Notes: generated from the letters alone by a model not told the origin. A stretch of DNA of 64,000 nt from Euglena gracilis (GCA_039621445.1 CP154957.1:3838504-3902503); one strand, 5' to 3'; counted from the first letter of the stretch, positions 23,431-36,807 are shown. Numbers and translations: made by a program.

Positions 23431-23659
23431 TTGGGTGGGTCCCAGGTGCCCCCCGTGGGCGGTCCGGACCCCCATGGTCCAGGGGGGGTGGGGGTACACC
23501 AGGTTTTGTGTAGTGCTGACTTCTTTACGCATGGTGCTATGCTGCAGATGTTTGAGGCTTGCGGCAGACGGGGCGGCCCGGCCCGGCCCAGTGATCCGGC
23601 GGCCCGGACCGGCTCGGCCTGGACCGGCTGGGTTGCGGGAGGCTGGTGGGTCAAAAAAA

Positions 23660-24480
23660 AAAGCTTTTTCCGCTCTAAAACAGTTTTTCTGGATCCGGGA
23701 AGCCAAAAAAAACATGGTTTTGCACAAGGTTTTCCTTGATTTTTTCGACTTTTTTTTTTGACCCAGAAACGACCCAAGGTGCACGGGTTTTGGGCTAAGA
23801 ACGGGGGTCGGGGGCCGGGGAAAAACGTGCATTCTTGGCTTGAAAACAATTTTTCCGGGTCCGGGAGGCAAAAAAGCATGGGTTTTGTCAATTTTTTTTC
23901 ATTTTTTTTCCGGGGTTTTTGACCCAGAAATGACGGAAAACAGTCCAAAACAGTACAGATTTGGAGCGAAATGGGCTAGCCGTGGAGTTACGGGAAAATC
24001 AAAACTGTTAGATAGGGTCCAAGGGCTTTACTTTGGGTTTCCGGAAATCTCCTTTGATTTTGCTTCATTTCTGAGACATTTTGGAAACATCAGTTTTTTT
24101 TGACCCTGAAAACAACCCAAAAGGGCCCCAGAAATGGGCCAAAATTGGCAGAAAAATGGCCGTAACTCGGGCTACACGAAGAGTTGGGTTAAGGCATAAG
24201 GCATTCCAAGGGCTTCATTTTTGCTGTCCGGATATTTTCTTTGATTTTGCTTCATTGTCGAGATATTTTGAAATAATCGTTTTTTTTTTGAGCAAAAAAA
24301 TGGCCCCCAAAAACACCCCAAAATGGCTGTTTGGGTCACAAAAGCGCGCCGGAACACGGGCCAGGCGTGTCGGCAGCCAAAACGGTGAATGGGAGGCGAT
24401 AGAGAGAGCCGAGGGTACAGGGGTACATTTCGTCTGACCGACACTTCAGAGATGAGATGTGTTTTCTCGAGATATTTTCG
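23660..24480 (+). repeat. Diverged tandem repeat, units of about 150-215 bp
   Basis: The words TTTGATTTTGCTTCATT, GAGATATTTTG / GAGACATTTTG, TTTTTTTTGACCC and CCAAGGGCTT recur four to five times with growing divergence (centres near 23735, 23890, 24050, 24240, 24460). Non-coding. Confidence 0.55.
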
Positions 24481-25469
24481 AAAATCGATTTTCTAATTGC
24501 AAATCTCACCCCGGCGAAATGGCAGAGTCGAAACTGGGGGGGGGTTGGCCAATCCTACCCAGTTTGAACCCCTTCGCGGCTGAATAACTGGGGCCTGGCA
24601 GGGAGTTGGGGGTCAAACGGAGGCGATTCAGAAACTCGGGATCCAGTCACTCGCAACCGAAAAAAAAATTCTGGGAACCGGGCCGGGGTCATGGTGATAA
24701 TCCGCGTTTTTCATCACCTACGCAGGGGCGGGGGGGGGGAGGGGGGTTCTACCACCGTTTTCCCCGTGGTAAGTTTTGCTCTGACTCTAAAGAGACAAGA
24801 GCTCGGCGACCCCCCCCCCAAACCCCGAATGGCCTACTGATATTGCAGTCTGGGGTAACCCCCCCGGTTGAATTGTAATTTGTTCAGGACTGGCCAGTCT
24901 AATTTCTATTGGGTCTGCCCAGCTAAATGGTAAAAACAAATCCCAGTGACCGTCGCTGCTTACTGATCTAACCCAAAGCCACTGAGAAAGCCCATTTTTG
25001 GCACTTTTGGGATCTTTGGGAACAAAAGTAACAAACAAAGCATAAAACCCTCTTTCAGCAAGCCAGCAGGAGAGCCCCCCCGGGGGGGGGTCTTGCACAG
25101 AAGCCTGGCCAACAGCTGCTGGCTCAGCTGTGGATTCCCCCGAATTGTCTGCTCAAATCAACTCGCCCACCATCAACCAAAATGCAATTCTCCAGAAAAC
25201 GACCCTGAAATAAGCAACTTCTCAGATAGAAATCTCTCCGCAAAAAAAAAAACTCTTCTGCTCCTCCTGCTCTGCTCCACATCGACATCGACCACCGAGG
25301 AGCTGGCTGCCAAACCACATGAATGACATGGGGTGGGGGGGAAGGTGGGAACAGAGCAGCTGGTGGATCGTCAGGCATGACGATGCATGTTGCCGACGAC
25401 AGGCTTCGCTATGGAAGGTCGGGGGACCCGCCTCTGGTCCAGAAGGGGAGGGGGACCCCCCCCCCAGGG

Positions 25470-25945
25470 CAGAATGGGAAGGCCTGGTGGGGGGGTGGTC
25501 GACCCCCCCACCCGGGAGGTGGGGGGGAGGGGTGGGTCGACCCCCCCAACACACCACAGCATTTTCATCAATTTCGGCCAGTGGGGATGTTGGCCGGGGG
25601 ATTTTTTTTATTAAAACGAACCCAAAATACATGACTTTTTGATGGAAAACCACATTTTTTCACAAAAAAATCTCAAAATTTTCAGGTTAAAAATTGGTAG
25701 TTTTTAGGAGGGGGGGGGTAAAAAAAAACGAAGCTCAAAAAAAATGGACAAAATTTTGGCACAATCCAATTTTACTGAGATTTTTTCTCTTGGAATGTTT
25801 TTTGATTTTCAATGGCTTTTTTTTTGCATCAAAAACCTCCCAAAATCAAAATTTCGAGAAAACGTTGGAGAAAAAATTCTGGAAGGTGTGAAAAAATGGG
25901 GGTTTGGGGGGACCTCCCATATGGGTCCCAAAATGGGACCCATAA
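25470..25945 (+). repeat. Interspersed repeat family C with GGTCGACC leader
   Basis: The leader GGGAAGGCCTGGTGGGGG / GGTCGACCCCCCCACCCGG (25470-25550) and the family C body (25560-25945) are the same composite as 59680-60185. The tail contains CCCATATGGGTCCCAAAATG GGACCCAT hairpin sequence. Confidence 0.7.
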
Positions 25946-26629
25946 ACCCCCCCCCCCAATTAGAAGCCCCCCGGGGCTACTATTCGGTCACTCTGCGGAA
26001 AACCTGAGGGGGGGGGCTTCTAATTGGGTACCCTTTGTCTAAAGGAAAAACTTCGGCCGGCGGTCGATCCGGGATCGAACGGGGTCCAAGTTTAAAAAAT
26101 TGCAAGACGCATTTATTTTAGTTTTTGGGTGGATAGGCCATGTTTCAAGGATACTAGATATCACTTTTGTTCCCAATGTCGACCTTTTTTCGTGGAGAAT
26201 TTTCGAGTTTTTCACCATTTTTCGGAATTTTTTTCGTCAAATTTCCCCCCGGCTTCGCCGGGGGGGGGGGGGCTGTTATTTGGATTTTTTGCGGGAAACC
26301 TGAGGGGGGGGGGGGTTCTATTTGGGGGGGTTGTTATTTGGGGGGGGGGGGCTTCTAATTGGGGGGGGTTTATGGGAGTCACCCATCCCATTGTCATCTC
26401 ATTTGACATCCCGTTTAACAATTATTTTTTGGCAAATTTTAACTCCCCCCAAACGGCCATTAAAAAATTCCATTTTGGATACTGTTTTGGACGAAAAGTT
26501 GCCAAAAATGCAAAGAATTTAGGCGCGAAGCGTCAGAAGGAAAAACTTAACCTTTTGGGGGGTCTCAATTACCCCCCCCCCCCCGGGTCGGTGCAGACCC
26601 CCCTTGGCAAGAGGGGGTCCAGACCATAC
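25946..26629. repeat. Repeat modules, no gene
   Basis: Two copies of GGAAAACCTGAGGGGGGGG / CTTCTAATTGGGG modules (25990-26030, 26293-26365) and a family D member (about 26440-26560). Confidence 0.5.
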
Positions 26630-27028
26630 CTTCATACATACATGCATACATACATACCTACACACATACATACATACATACATACATACATACATACATA
26701 CATACATACATACATACATACATACATACATACATACATACATACATACATACATACATACATACATACATACATACATACATACATACATACATGCATG
26801 CATGCATGCATGCATGCATCCATACATGCATGCATGCTTGCATGTATGCATGCATGCATGCATACATACATACATACATGCATGCATACATACATACATA
26901 CATACATACATACATACATACATACATACATACATACATACATACATACACACATACATACATACATACATACATACATACATACATTCATACATGCATA
27001 CACACATACATACATACTTACATACCCC
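26630..27028. repeat. (CATA)n tetranucleotide microsatellite, about 400 bp
   Basis: CATA repeats with an internal CATG-rich block (26792-26885). The poly-IHTY and poly-YVCM frames over it are artefacts. Confidence 0.96.
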
Positions 27029-28500
27029 CTCCGGTCCAGGGCATCTCCCCCACCTGCTACCTAAACCCTGTACGCCCTCCTTATATTGAACCCTGGCCAT
27101 GGGGTGGAAGGGGGAGGACCCCTCTTGCATTGGCTTTGCAGCCGGGCTCGAAATCAGCAAAGCTGATCGACAGGGAACTGACAGGGGCATCGGGGACCGT
27201 GGAGCAAAAGATGTGCAGTCATACGAATTCAAAATACAAAAATGTACGTGTGAAGAAATATATTCATCCACCATTCAAATCAATTGAGTACAATGCCCAC
27301 ATAGATTGCACAGAGCCACCTATGTCCCCTGTGAGTGCGTCCTCTCCTAAAAAGCCCCCCCCCCCCTTCAGGGCTGTGCGGGTGGAAACGAGCAAAAAAC
27401 CCAAAGCCAAAATTCAAGGTCAACCACCCAAAAAATCTAAAACACCACTTTTGGCTACTTGTCACCCCCATTTCTTTGTGCCTTTGGGGGGAACAGTCAG
27501 GCTGGGCTGGGAGGTGCTGGCTGGAAAACAGGGGTAGGGTCCCCTCCTCCTTAAAGAACCCCTACCCCCCATCCCCCCACTTATAAACCCCCCGGGGTTT
27601 ATAGGATCCGGGTTGGTTGGTCGGCCGAAGGGGGGGGTTATAGGATCCGGAATTGTTGTTGAAAATCTGAACCCCAAAAATGACCCCGAAACCCCCTTAA
27701 ATTGGCAATTTTGGGCAAGTTTGGTCAAAAATGGCAAATTTTGATGATGATCGATCTCAAAAAATGCCAAAAATCAGTTTAGGGTGGTTTGCGGCCGAAA
27801 AAATCGTCCCCGGTGGCTTTCATTTTTCTTCCCCGGGGGGGGGGGACCCGGTTTGGTTGGTCGGGTTTACTGCTGGCCGGAAAAAAGAAGCTGGCTGTCT
27901 GGACCCGTCTGATCCCAGGGGGGGGGGGTTGGATCCCCCGGTGGTGCACCACAATCCAACGAATCCAACAAACTAGAACAGAATGAAACATTACAAAACA
28001 TAATGTCATCCAACAAAAATTGTGAGAATTTCGAGCGTGAATGGACACGTTGAGCACAATGGCGCAGGAAACCTTCACGGGACCACACAAACCTATCTGG
28101 ATCTCCGGCTTTAGGAATCTTCCCCTGGGACCACACAGAACGAATGCCAGACCGTTTAGCTTTCTCATGTCAATGTAATGCAAGCGTGCATGAACACACC
28201 CACCCCAGCTCAAAGAAGATTCTCGAGCCCCAGACAAACAATCTACGAGATGGCGCAGATAAATCACATCAAGCCATCTCGCGCGTCGGAACCATGCACA
28301 TTGCGTCCCATCTGAGGCATTTTGGGGTCAAAAAATCGAAAAATCGAAATATCTCTAAAACGCTGCGGAGTTGAGAAAAAGTAAAGAGGACGTCATTCCA
28401 CAACTTTGGGCCGCCCAATCGATTTTCCTGGTTTTGCCCCCCCCCCCCCCCAGTGGTGTGGGTCTGCCATTGACCAAGAAGGACCAAGAAGGGGGGGTCT
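27029..28500. other. No gene recognised
   Basis: Includes a duplicated TATAGGATCCGG word near 27600-27650 and mixed sequence. The plus-strand segment at 27120-27230 (CIGFAAGLEISKADRQGTD) is open but unsupported. Confidence 0.35.
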
Positions 28501-28509
28501 GGGCCATAA

Positions 28510-28790
28510 TTTCACTTAGTGACCCGGGGGGGGGGACCCATTTTTTCTTCGAAAACCCACCCACCCACGACCCCCCACCCCCCAGGGGGTCAACCACCCA
28601 CCCACCAACCCAAAATACAGCCAAAATGGTGGAAAATAATTTCCGGCCACGCCCCTGAGCAAAAACCTGACCCCTGGTGCACCCCGCCCTCCTGGGGGGT
28701 CCTGAGGCCCCAACCCACCCACCCACTCGAAACCCCCCCCCCCAGGGGAGGGGTCACAAGGTGTTAAATGAATCTATGGCCCGGACCCAT
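28510..28790 (+). repeat. Interspersed repeat family E, two members
   Basis: TTTCTTCGAAAACCCACCC, GGGGGTCAACCACCC and CAAAATACAGCCAAAATGG (28510-28640), then CCCACCCACTCGAAACC, GGGGTCACAAGGTGTTAAAT and GAATCTATGG (28700-28790). The second matches 21610-21690. Confidence 0.6.
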
Positions 28791-31700
28791 CCACCCACCC
28801 CCTGGTGTGGGGGAGAGTTGGGGGACCCGCTTTTGGGGGTCAAGTTTGGGGGTCCCACAAATGTTTGGCGCTTCGCGCCGAAAATAGAAGAAAACCCCAT
28901 CGGTACCCACCCAGCCCGACCCCCACCCCTGGGGGGGGGGAGCTCGGCCCCCCCTCCACCGACCCCCCACCCCCGGGTCACGAAACTTAAGAAAATCTCT
29001 TTGACCATGGCACCTCGGCGCCGGAAATTCTTTTTAAAAATGCCCAGAACGCATTGCGTTGCAAGTGGGCGGGATGGTCAACCTCCACTGCTGGGGGTAG
29101 TTTACCTTTTGAAGGTGACACTTCACCCCAATGAACAAGACTAGGGAGGGTTTTGCCGCCGCAAAGTCCCAGGAATGAGTTTTTTCTATTATATATGCGC
29201 GGAAAAGGTTTGTGGAACGCAAATTTCTTTTGCCAATACCATGATATTCAGACATCTTAAACCATCCCCAAATATAAAACCCGCCCTGGTTTACATTTGG
29301 GCAGAAATTTGAAGACCCCGAGGAGGGCATTGTACTTGGGGGTTAAGAAAATGGGCAGGAAAATGAAACTTCCAGAACCAAAAATAACTTTGCCCAAATT
29401 TCACCGTTTAGGCAGAATTCCATCTGATAACCATTTTTTTTGGACAGAAAATGTCAAAATCATGATCTAATTGTCACGAAACGATCAAGTTGTTGGGAAT
29501 TTTCCCAGAGGGGAAGTTTGTTTATATTTTGACGGAATTTCAAGACCCTCAGGGTGGTATTTATATTTGGTTGTATTGGGGGAAGGTTGGGTGAGGGTAA
29601 ATCATTGGCGACGGTTCATACCCTGATTGCATTTCCACTGCTTTCACTTTTCTTTCTTCTTATTTTAAAAAAATTGACAATACAAAATGACCCAGGAGGT
29701 TTTCTCCACAAAAAATGAAATATATCTCTGTGTATAAAATGTATATATGACTGTTTGACACTCAAAGACACCAACCAGGTTCGTTCCAGACACCAGCATA
29801 TGCATAATACAAATTGCACGCAGAATAATTATATAAATGAAACATTGAAAACATTCAAAAAGCCGCACGATAATGTGTTTGTCGCTCTGTGGGGTTCAAG
29901 CCAACCCTGTGATTGCAATCTCATGGGTGGGCGGTGCAGGCCGGTTGGTATTTACACGTTACTGCTGCCACCGCTATGAGGTTAAGCAGCGCCAGACCCG
30001 AGAGAGGGTGGCACAGAAAAAATGCACGTGAGAGTTGCTTTCCTGCCACGCATTGCCAGCATTGGGCATTCTCATCACATTTGCCACCTCCCCCCCCCCC
30101 CACTGTGGCCTTTGGCTGGGCGGCTCTTTGGCCCAGCAGGGGAGTGCCCCAACCTCCCCAAAATTGACCTCTGGATGTTGATGTCGGAGTCCACCAAGGT
30201 TGGGTTTTGGGTTTTGGGAACCTGCCCCCCCAAATTTTTTGTTTCTGGGACCCCTGCTATTTCCCCCTCTTTTTGGTGGAGATTCCTTGACTTTCGGTGA
30301 AGATTTCAAAAAAGAATGATGTCCTTGGGCAGTTTTGGGGGTATCCTGCAGGGCGAGGTTTCACCAACAACTCCTTGATTCATCAACCCCCAGGAGGCAT
30401 TGGAGTTACCAGCAGCAACATTTGGGAATCCTTGCTGCAAAAACCCATAAATTGGAATTTTCTGCTTGGAATTTTCGAGCAAAAAATTAAACATTTTGAC
30501 ATCCATTTCATCTACACCCCCCATAATTGCTCCCCCCTCTAACTGTCTGATTGACCTCCCAGACAAGACCAGCCAGTGAAATCTGGCAAGGTTTTGAAAA
30601 AGGCTCAGAAAACCTCCAAAAACCTCCTTTTCGAAAATTAAAAAAAATGCCGATAATTTTATCACAAACCCAACCATGCACAAAAATCGAAAAAAAATAT
30701 GGGTCATGAATTAGATCAAAAAACCTGCCCCCCACCCCGGGAACCTGTCACCAGACAAAAAAAACTTCCAACCCAGGAGTTGAATTTCTAAAACAAAAAT
30801 GTGAAAAATCCAATGACATTGACATTTCAAAAAAAAGCGAAAAATTGCAGAAATGGTCAAATGTGAAAAAATGGGTAAATAACAAAAAATGCGCCAAAAT
30901 GAAAAAAAAAATGTGTCGAAAAAAAAACCGAAAAAATTGCAGAAAATGCATATTTTAGGAAAAATTTTAAAAAATCTGCAAAAATGTGAGAAATGTGGAA
31001 AAAATGCGAAATGCATTTCCCCCCCTCTGTTGGGAGGGGGCCGACCCCTACCGACGATTACCAAAATAATTTCTTCCCAAAAAATTGGTGTCCCAAAAAT
31101 GGGGACAGGGGGGGGGAGCACTTAGATTGGGTGCCCCAAGCCACCACCCATTGGGTTTCGGGCGGGCCAGCCCTCCAGAATATCCTGGGGTGTGGAACCT
31201 TCCAAAAAATGCAATTTTCGTGCGTTGCTACACAAATTTTTGGCATGTTGTGGCCCAAACAAGCCCAAAATCGCCAAGCCCCCCCCCACATAAGACTGCC
31301 CCTCGGGAGCCAAAATCCTGGGGGGTCTTCCATGGGGGGGGGGGTTGGTCTGAGCCAAAGGATGCCTGGGTACCAGGCACTAATTTTTTAAAGGCAAAGA
31401 TTCTCAAATATTTTTAAGGTTTTTTACAGTTGCTTTTAAAATTTTTAAGGCACCTTAAAAATAATGCCTGCTGGGTACCTGCGACACAATGATGTGTCAC
31501 AATCAATTTTTCCCGGCGGAGGCGATTTGTTCGAAGTCGCTTTCAGCAGAATTTGCGCACACCCAAACGTCTTTTGGGTGGGGTCCCAAAATTCTTGGAT
31601 TGTTTTTGGGACCCCTCCCCAAAAAATACAAAAAAACAAAACCCAACCTTGCAGTCCGTGTTGCCCGGGTCAATGACTCAGGATGGAGGGATAAAATATC

Positions 31701-31930
31701 CTCGATATCCCACTGGGGCATCATTGCCAAACACCATCCGACACAGCATCAAAAGAACCCAACGCACCTTTCTGGGAGCGTTGCCTTCTTTCTAACTTCA
31801 TGACCACAATTCAACCAACAGAAAATCCTTTGGCATCCCACCTCTCCACCTTCGTCATCTCCAAAAAATATAAATTCATGTTGAATATCGAAGTCCCCAA
31901 TGACTTTTGTACCCCCCCCCCTTCCAGGAG
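28791..31930. other. No gene recognised
   Basis: Contains a diverged direct repeat (about 29290-29345 and 29523-29575), A-rich TGTGAAAAAATG sequence at 30830-31020 ending GCATTTCCCCCC, and no convincing coding frame. Confidence 0.35.
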
Positions 31931-31932
31931 AG

Positions 31933-32056
31933 TGCCGTTGACACGGGGAGTGTGTCAACGACACGCCATGTCAATGTCACTGTGATTCAATAAATAGTGT
32001 TCCAGAAAAGTGTCGTTGACACGGGAGGTGTGTCAACGACACGCGGTGTCAACGAC
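31933..32056 (+). repeat. GTGTCGTTGACAC palindromic motif, four to five occurrences
   Basis: CGTTGACACGGGGAGTGTGT, GTGTCAACGACACG (twice), GTGTCGTTGACACGGG and GGTGTCAACGACAAGG lie within 125 bp. The core GTGTCGTTGACAC is nearly self-complementary. Confidence 0.6.
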
Positions 32057-32316
32057 AAGGGGGGGGGGAGGTAATCATTATATTACAAGAACCCATTTTT
32101 TCTTTTAATTGAACTCCATCCAAATTTGGGGGGGAAATACAGCACCTGACAGCCAATTCCACCATTACTTTATAACAGATGGCGTAAAGTGGAGCCCCGC
32201 AATCCCCACAGAAAGTAGCTGTTGCGATGTGATGCGACAATTTGGCCAGTTTGTTTGAATGTGATCCCATGTCTGTGCGGTGGTTGGGGTGTCATTTTTT
32301 GACTTACCCCCCCCCC

Positions 32317-32710
32317 CCTAGTCGTATGACCGGGTTCCTGCAACCTGTGACCGGGGGGGGGTGGTCATAACACCCCCATAACCTGCAACCTGTAACCGGG
32401 GGGTGGTCATAGATGAGGGGGTGGTCGTAGAAGCGTGTGAAAAGTGTCCCAAAATGGCATTTTTTACCCCCCCCAAAATGTCCCATTTTCAAAAATCCGG
32501 CGCTTCGCGCCGGCAGGGGGAACCTTATTTTGGGGGGTCCATTTCATGGATTTTGCACGGACCGGCCAGTGGGGGGACTTATTTTGGGGGTTAAATTTTT
32601 TTCGCAACCTGCAACCTGTGACCGGGGGGGGTGGTCATAACACCCCCATGACCTGCAACCTGTGACCGGGGGGTGGTCATAGATGAGGGGTGGTCGTACG
32701 ACTAGGGGGG
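32317..32710 (+). repeat. Interspersed repeat family B, two copies
   Basis: GTCGTATGACCGGGTTCCTG, CAACCTGTGACCGGGG, ATAACACCCCCATAACC and GGTGGTCATAGATGAGGGG at 32317-32430, and a second set at 32605-32706. A GGCGCTTCGCGCCGG hairpin lies between. Confidence 0.7.
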
Positions 32711-33691
32711 GGGGGGTACTTGTGGCGCGCGCCCCCCGGACCCCCCAGAACAAAAATAGCATCATCCCTTATGCGTGCAATGAATGGGGTGAGATGAATG
32801 AGATTGGTGTATGTTGCTGTACAATACGGTGGATGATAAACAGCCTGATGTGCATTCCAACTGAGGGAGATGCTGAATACTAAAATGAAATTCCCCACAC
32901 AATACCCACACGTGTGGGGGCTCCGCGTTATGCTTTATGTGACTTATTGTTGTCAAGGAATGACTTTATGCAAGAAGCACAGGCTCACAAGTCTTGGCAA
33001 AAAAAATAGGATAAAATCCTAACAACTGAAAATGCAAAATGCATCTAACTTGTGTCCAAAATACCATTCATTGTGGTGTCGTTAATTCATATCATGTAGA
33101 GCATTTCAACGTCCAATAACCCATTTGGAAACTACAACCTCACCACGACAGTGAAAATATCACCAGTTGAGATATGTTGACCCATGAGAAACTTGTCGGC
33201 AAAATGAATGAAACTTCATTTTTCATTCTGCCAAATTTAAAAATGAAAAAAAAACACCCCACCCAGCAAAAAGCCTCCTCTCCCCGATTAGATGGGAATT
33301 TCGGGAAAAAATGCCTCGAATTGTTCAGCCCATCTCTCCCCTGAACGATAAGTATACACGGAGACGAGTCCGCGGACCCAAGCAGAACGGGTCTGCGTCT
33401 CCCGGGGAAAAGACTGCTTTGCCATGTGGGTGGTGGCAGGGACCAGCTAGAGAACGGATGCCTTCTTTTGGTGACTATTGGAACGATTCGCGATGCAGCC
33501 CCCCCCACCCCAAAGCATGGGTGTGCTCACCTCCCCCCAGGGGGGGGTCACGATCGAAAATGACGCTGGGGGCAACCTTGGGGGGCCAAATTTGCATATT
33601 ACAAGTTTCGGCAGACCGACAGACAGACAAACTTGGGGGACCAAGTTTGTATGCAAGGAGTTTGCCTCGGGGGCCAAGTGCTGGGGGTGGG

Positions 33692-33720
33692 GGGTATTGT
33701 GGACGACGTCCACAATACCC
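33692..33720. repeat. 13-bp-arm hairpin GGGTATTGTGGAC
   Basis: GGGTATTGTGGAC-GAC-GTCCACAATACCC is a perfect inverted repeat with a 3-nt loop. It sits at the splice-donor side of the candidate exon 33719-33913. Confidence 0.75.
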
Positions 33721-33913
33721 TCCAGTACCTCCAATACCCATCCAGTGACACATTTCTGTGGGCGCGATCCCAGCACGCCAACACCAACTTGCCTGCTGCC
33801 GTCCATGCATCCTGCAACCAGTCTGCTCCGGGTCTTCGTTCGTTTACAAAAACTACATCTGGATCGCCAATGCCAATGGGGAGGGGGGTGACTGTGGGGA
33901 GCGGGTTGCCCAT
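33719..33913 (-). CDS. Candidate exon, unknown protein
   Basis: Minus-strand frame: GDPDVVFVNERRPGADWLQD, AWTAAGKLVLACWDRAHRN and VSLDGYWRYWR, ending at a GTATTG donor-like site at 33718. The composition is strongly protein-like and the sequence is not one of the repeat families. The plus-strand frames are poorer. No family recognised and no second copy found. The donor lies inside a hairpin. Confidence 0.37.
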
Positions 33914-35191
33914 GCCACTCCTGGACCCGGCTGGCTGCCGAAGACAGGCAACAATTTCTGGACATTTTTAGCCGTTATCTTTTTGGTGAAAACTCCAAGA
34001 AAAACCTATAAGAAGGCCATTTTTAAGCCATTTTTGACCCGTTGAAGGGTCGAACATATTTCTGGCCTGGTCCAGCTTCGCCGTATTCGCACTTGACCCC
34101 CTGGCAAGGGGTCCGCAGCCCGGCTGGGAGCTGCTGGATGGAAAGAAGGTGCTGGCTGTTGGACCCCCTGCCCTGGGGGAAAGGGTCCCCTGGGGGTCCG
34201 GCTTAAGAAATTCCGGGGCGGAGACAGCTTTCCGGGCGAGTCTGAGGAAAAGCATGAGCATTTTGCGACCCCTGGTACATACAAAATAAAAAAAAAAAGC
34301 CTTTTTAAATTAAATTGTTGCCAGAAACCTGAAATCAGTGTTCGGATTATTTCAATATGAGAAATACAAAAAAAAGTGAAAACCTCAAAAATTGATAAAA
34401 TACGCCAGTGGTACAGGTGCAGGAGACAGGTCCCTATGAGGACACAACAGCAAGGACAATTTTCCGGGGGGGGGGGAGGGGGTTAACTTCCAGATTGGCC
34501 ACATTGGCCACATTGGCTATGCACAGGCAGGACCCTGTGCGATGGGGGCGTTAGGCCGCGCCGTCACCCACCTCATCCATGATGAGAGGCAAAGATGGTG
34601 TTAAGGAAGAAAGGGCCCATGTGGAACGACGCGACGGTCAGGTGCAGGGTGCAGGGCGGGATAGGGACCCGTGGGGTGCACATGAGCCCCTGGTGAGGGA
34701 GAATAATGATTATAACGATAATAACAAATGTTGACAAACAAGAATAAGAATAAGAATCGGAAGATAAGATATGCTAAAAGCATTATAAAAAGTAATAATG
34801 CATAACGGCAAATGATCCCAATTCCTTCCAGACAGTGCAAAATTTCTGCTGCCGTGCATGCTGTTTCTTCGAACGAAGAAGCCAAAACAAATGAAAATTA
34901 GATTATTATTTCTTGTTTCTAACAAAAAGTTGCACATGGAAACATCCATTCGCATACGGTGTAGAAAAATGAATTTTTTTTGTCCCAAAACACACACAAA
35001 AGAATAGAGACCCTCCACGAGTGGCTTTTGGCAATTGCCTGGTGGGGATCCCATTCTGCGGCCATGCAAAATCCTGGCATTCACCGATGACACTCTCAGC
35101 ATCTCTCAGAGGGTGTGCTGAGCATACCAACACTCATTACAGGTGGTCACTTATTACTTTTCCCTTACCCCAGCCACATCCACGCATGTAG

Positions 35192-35935
<744 letters not shown>

Positions 35936-35980
35936 GCACCAAAAGGCCACTGTGATGGACTGAGTCATGAGCCCATTCAC

Positions 35981-36073
35981 TCTGGCCCACAGGGGCATGG
36001 GGGGGAGGTCGTCCTCCTCGGAGGCGACCGACGAGACGTCGCTGGAGGATAGGCCGGGGAAGTCGGGGGCAGG
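35981..36073 (-). CDS. Acidic exon, second half, of the KKRVxF gene, copy B
   Basis: Minus-strand PAPDFPGLSSSDVSSVASEE followed by DDLPPMPLWAR, 31 codons in phase 0. The SSVASEEDDLPPMPLWAR part aligns with SSIASEEEDISALPLWIR in copy A, with many silent changes. The end is at GTGAAT, the position where copy A has GCTGAA. The start follows a TTCAG acceptor at 36074. See the intron entry for the split relative to copy A. Confidence 0.5.
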
Positions 36074-36174
36074 CTGAAGTTGACTGACCCCGGAGGGGGT
36101 ATCGGAGTGCCTGGAATGACTGTTTGAAACCAGGCAGGTATCCCCCCGGGGTGGGCCACGCCTGAAAATTCAGC
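36074..36174 (-). other. 101-nt GC-AG intron present only in copy B
   Basis: Minus strand: exon ...TCCGCCCAG | GCTGAA ... CTTCAG | CCTGCC exon, both sides in phase 0. In copy A the flanking coding blocks are contiguous, so this is an intron gained in B or lost in A. Its ends form a short inverted repeat (GGCTGAA ... TTCAGCC, sharing exon-flank bases), as in introner-type DNA elements. Confidence 0.5.
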
Positions 36175-36227
36175 CTGGGCGGAGGGGTGATCGGAGGAGT
36201 CGGATAAACAATCCGGGAAATCAGCAG
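36175..36227 (-). CDS. Acidic exon, first half, of the KKRVxF gene, copy B
   Basis: Minus-strand ADFPDCLSDSSDHPSAQ aligns with LDFPAVLCDASDQPSEL of copy A. The 5' boundary does not keep phase with the preceding exon: at the AG site aligned with copy A, the frame is out by one or two bases. Copy B may therefore be damaged here or use another acceptor. Confidence 0.45.
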
Positions 36228-36746
36228 CCCTGTGCTGCTGAGCAGCAGGGTATTGGTCAGTGGCACATTGTGTAGATTAAAGCCAGAGTGTTGCGATTCG
36301 GTGGCATTGCGGCCTCCAGGAAGCAACAGCTTCTGAATTGTTGCACAAATGTTCTGAAATAGGTATAATGGAGGGGCATTCATTGCATTTCCTTGCACCT
36401 TATCCTATTGCAGTGTGAAATGCTGTGTGTACCGTCTGTGGTGTGTTATCTACATTTTTTATGTCTTTTTGAATGCACCAGAAACTTCTTCAGGACCGAC
36501 ACTGGAGGTTGTGACACCACACCAATGATGCGTGATTGTTGTGGTTATTATTCAACACAGTTGAATCCATGCACATAAGATTAAAACGTTTCATTTTTCA
36601 AAAAAAATCAGCATTTTTCAAATCAGTCATGAACTGATTTGATTTAGAAACAAGAAAGCGACGATCCTTTTTTAAAGTTAAGCGACCTTGTGGAAAAACT
36701 GTGGGATTTTGATTTGATTTCCTTCTCTCGGCATAACCGGCAGCAC

Positions 36747-36807
36747 CGGGATCAGTGGCGAACGCAACCCTCTTCTTGCGGGTCGCTCGTGGGGGGCTGT
36801 CCCCCTC
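36747..36807 (-). CDS. Exon with PP1-docking-like KKRVAF motif, copy B
   Basis: Minus-strand EGDSPPRATRKKRVAFATDP, ending before the conserved donor GTGCTGCCG. It aligns with the copy A exon 19568-19622; the core AAG AAG AG(A/G) GTT G(T/C)G TT(T/C) GCC AC(C/T) GAT shows changes concentrated at third positions. The start is placed after GTGAG for phase 0 with the exon 37372-37455. Confidence 0.55.

Noticed and set aside
27120-27230. GC-rich plus-strand segment CIGFAAGLEISKADRQGTD
   Set aside because: No second copy, no motif and no splice context; insufficient.
26519-27274. Poly Tyr-Val-Cys-Met and Ile-His-Thr-Tyr frames
   Set aside because: Translation of the (CATA)n microsatellite.
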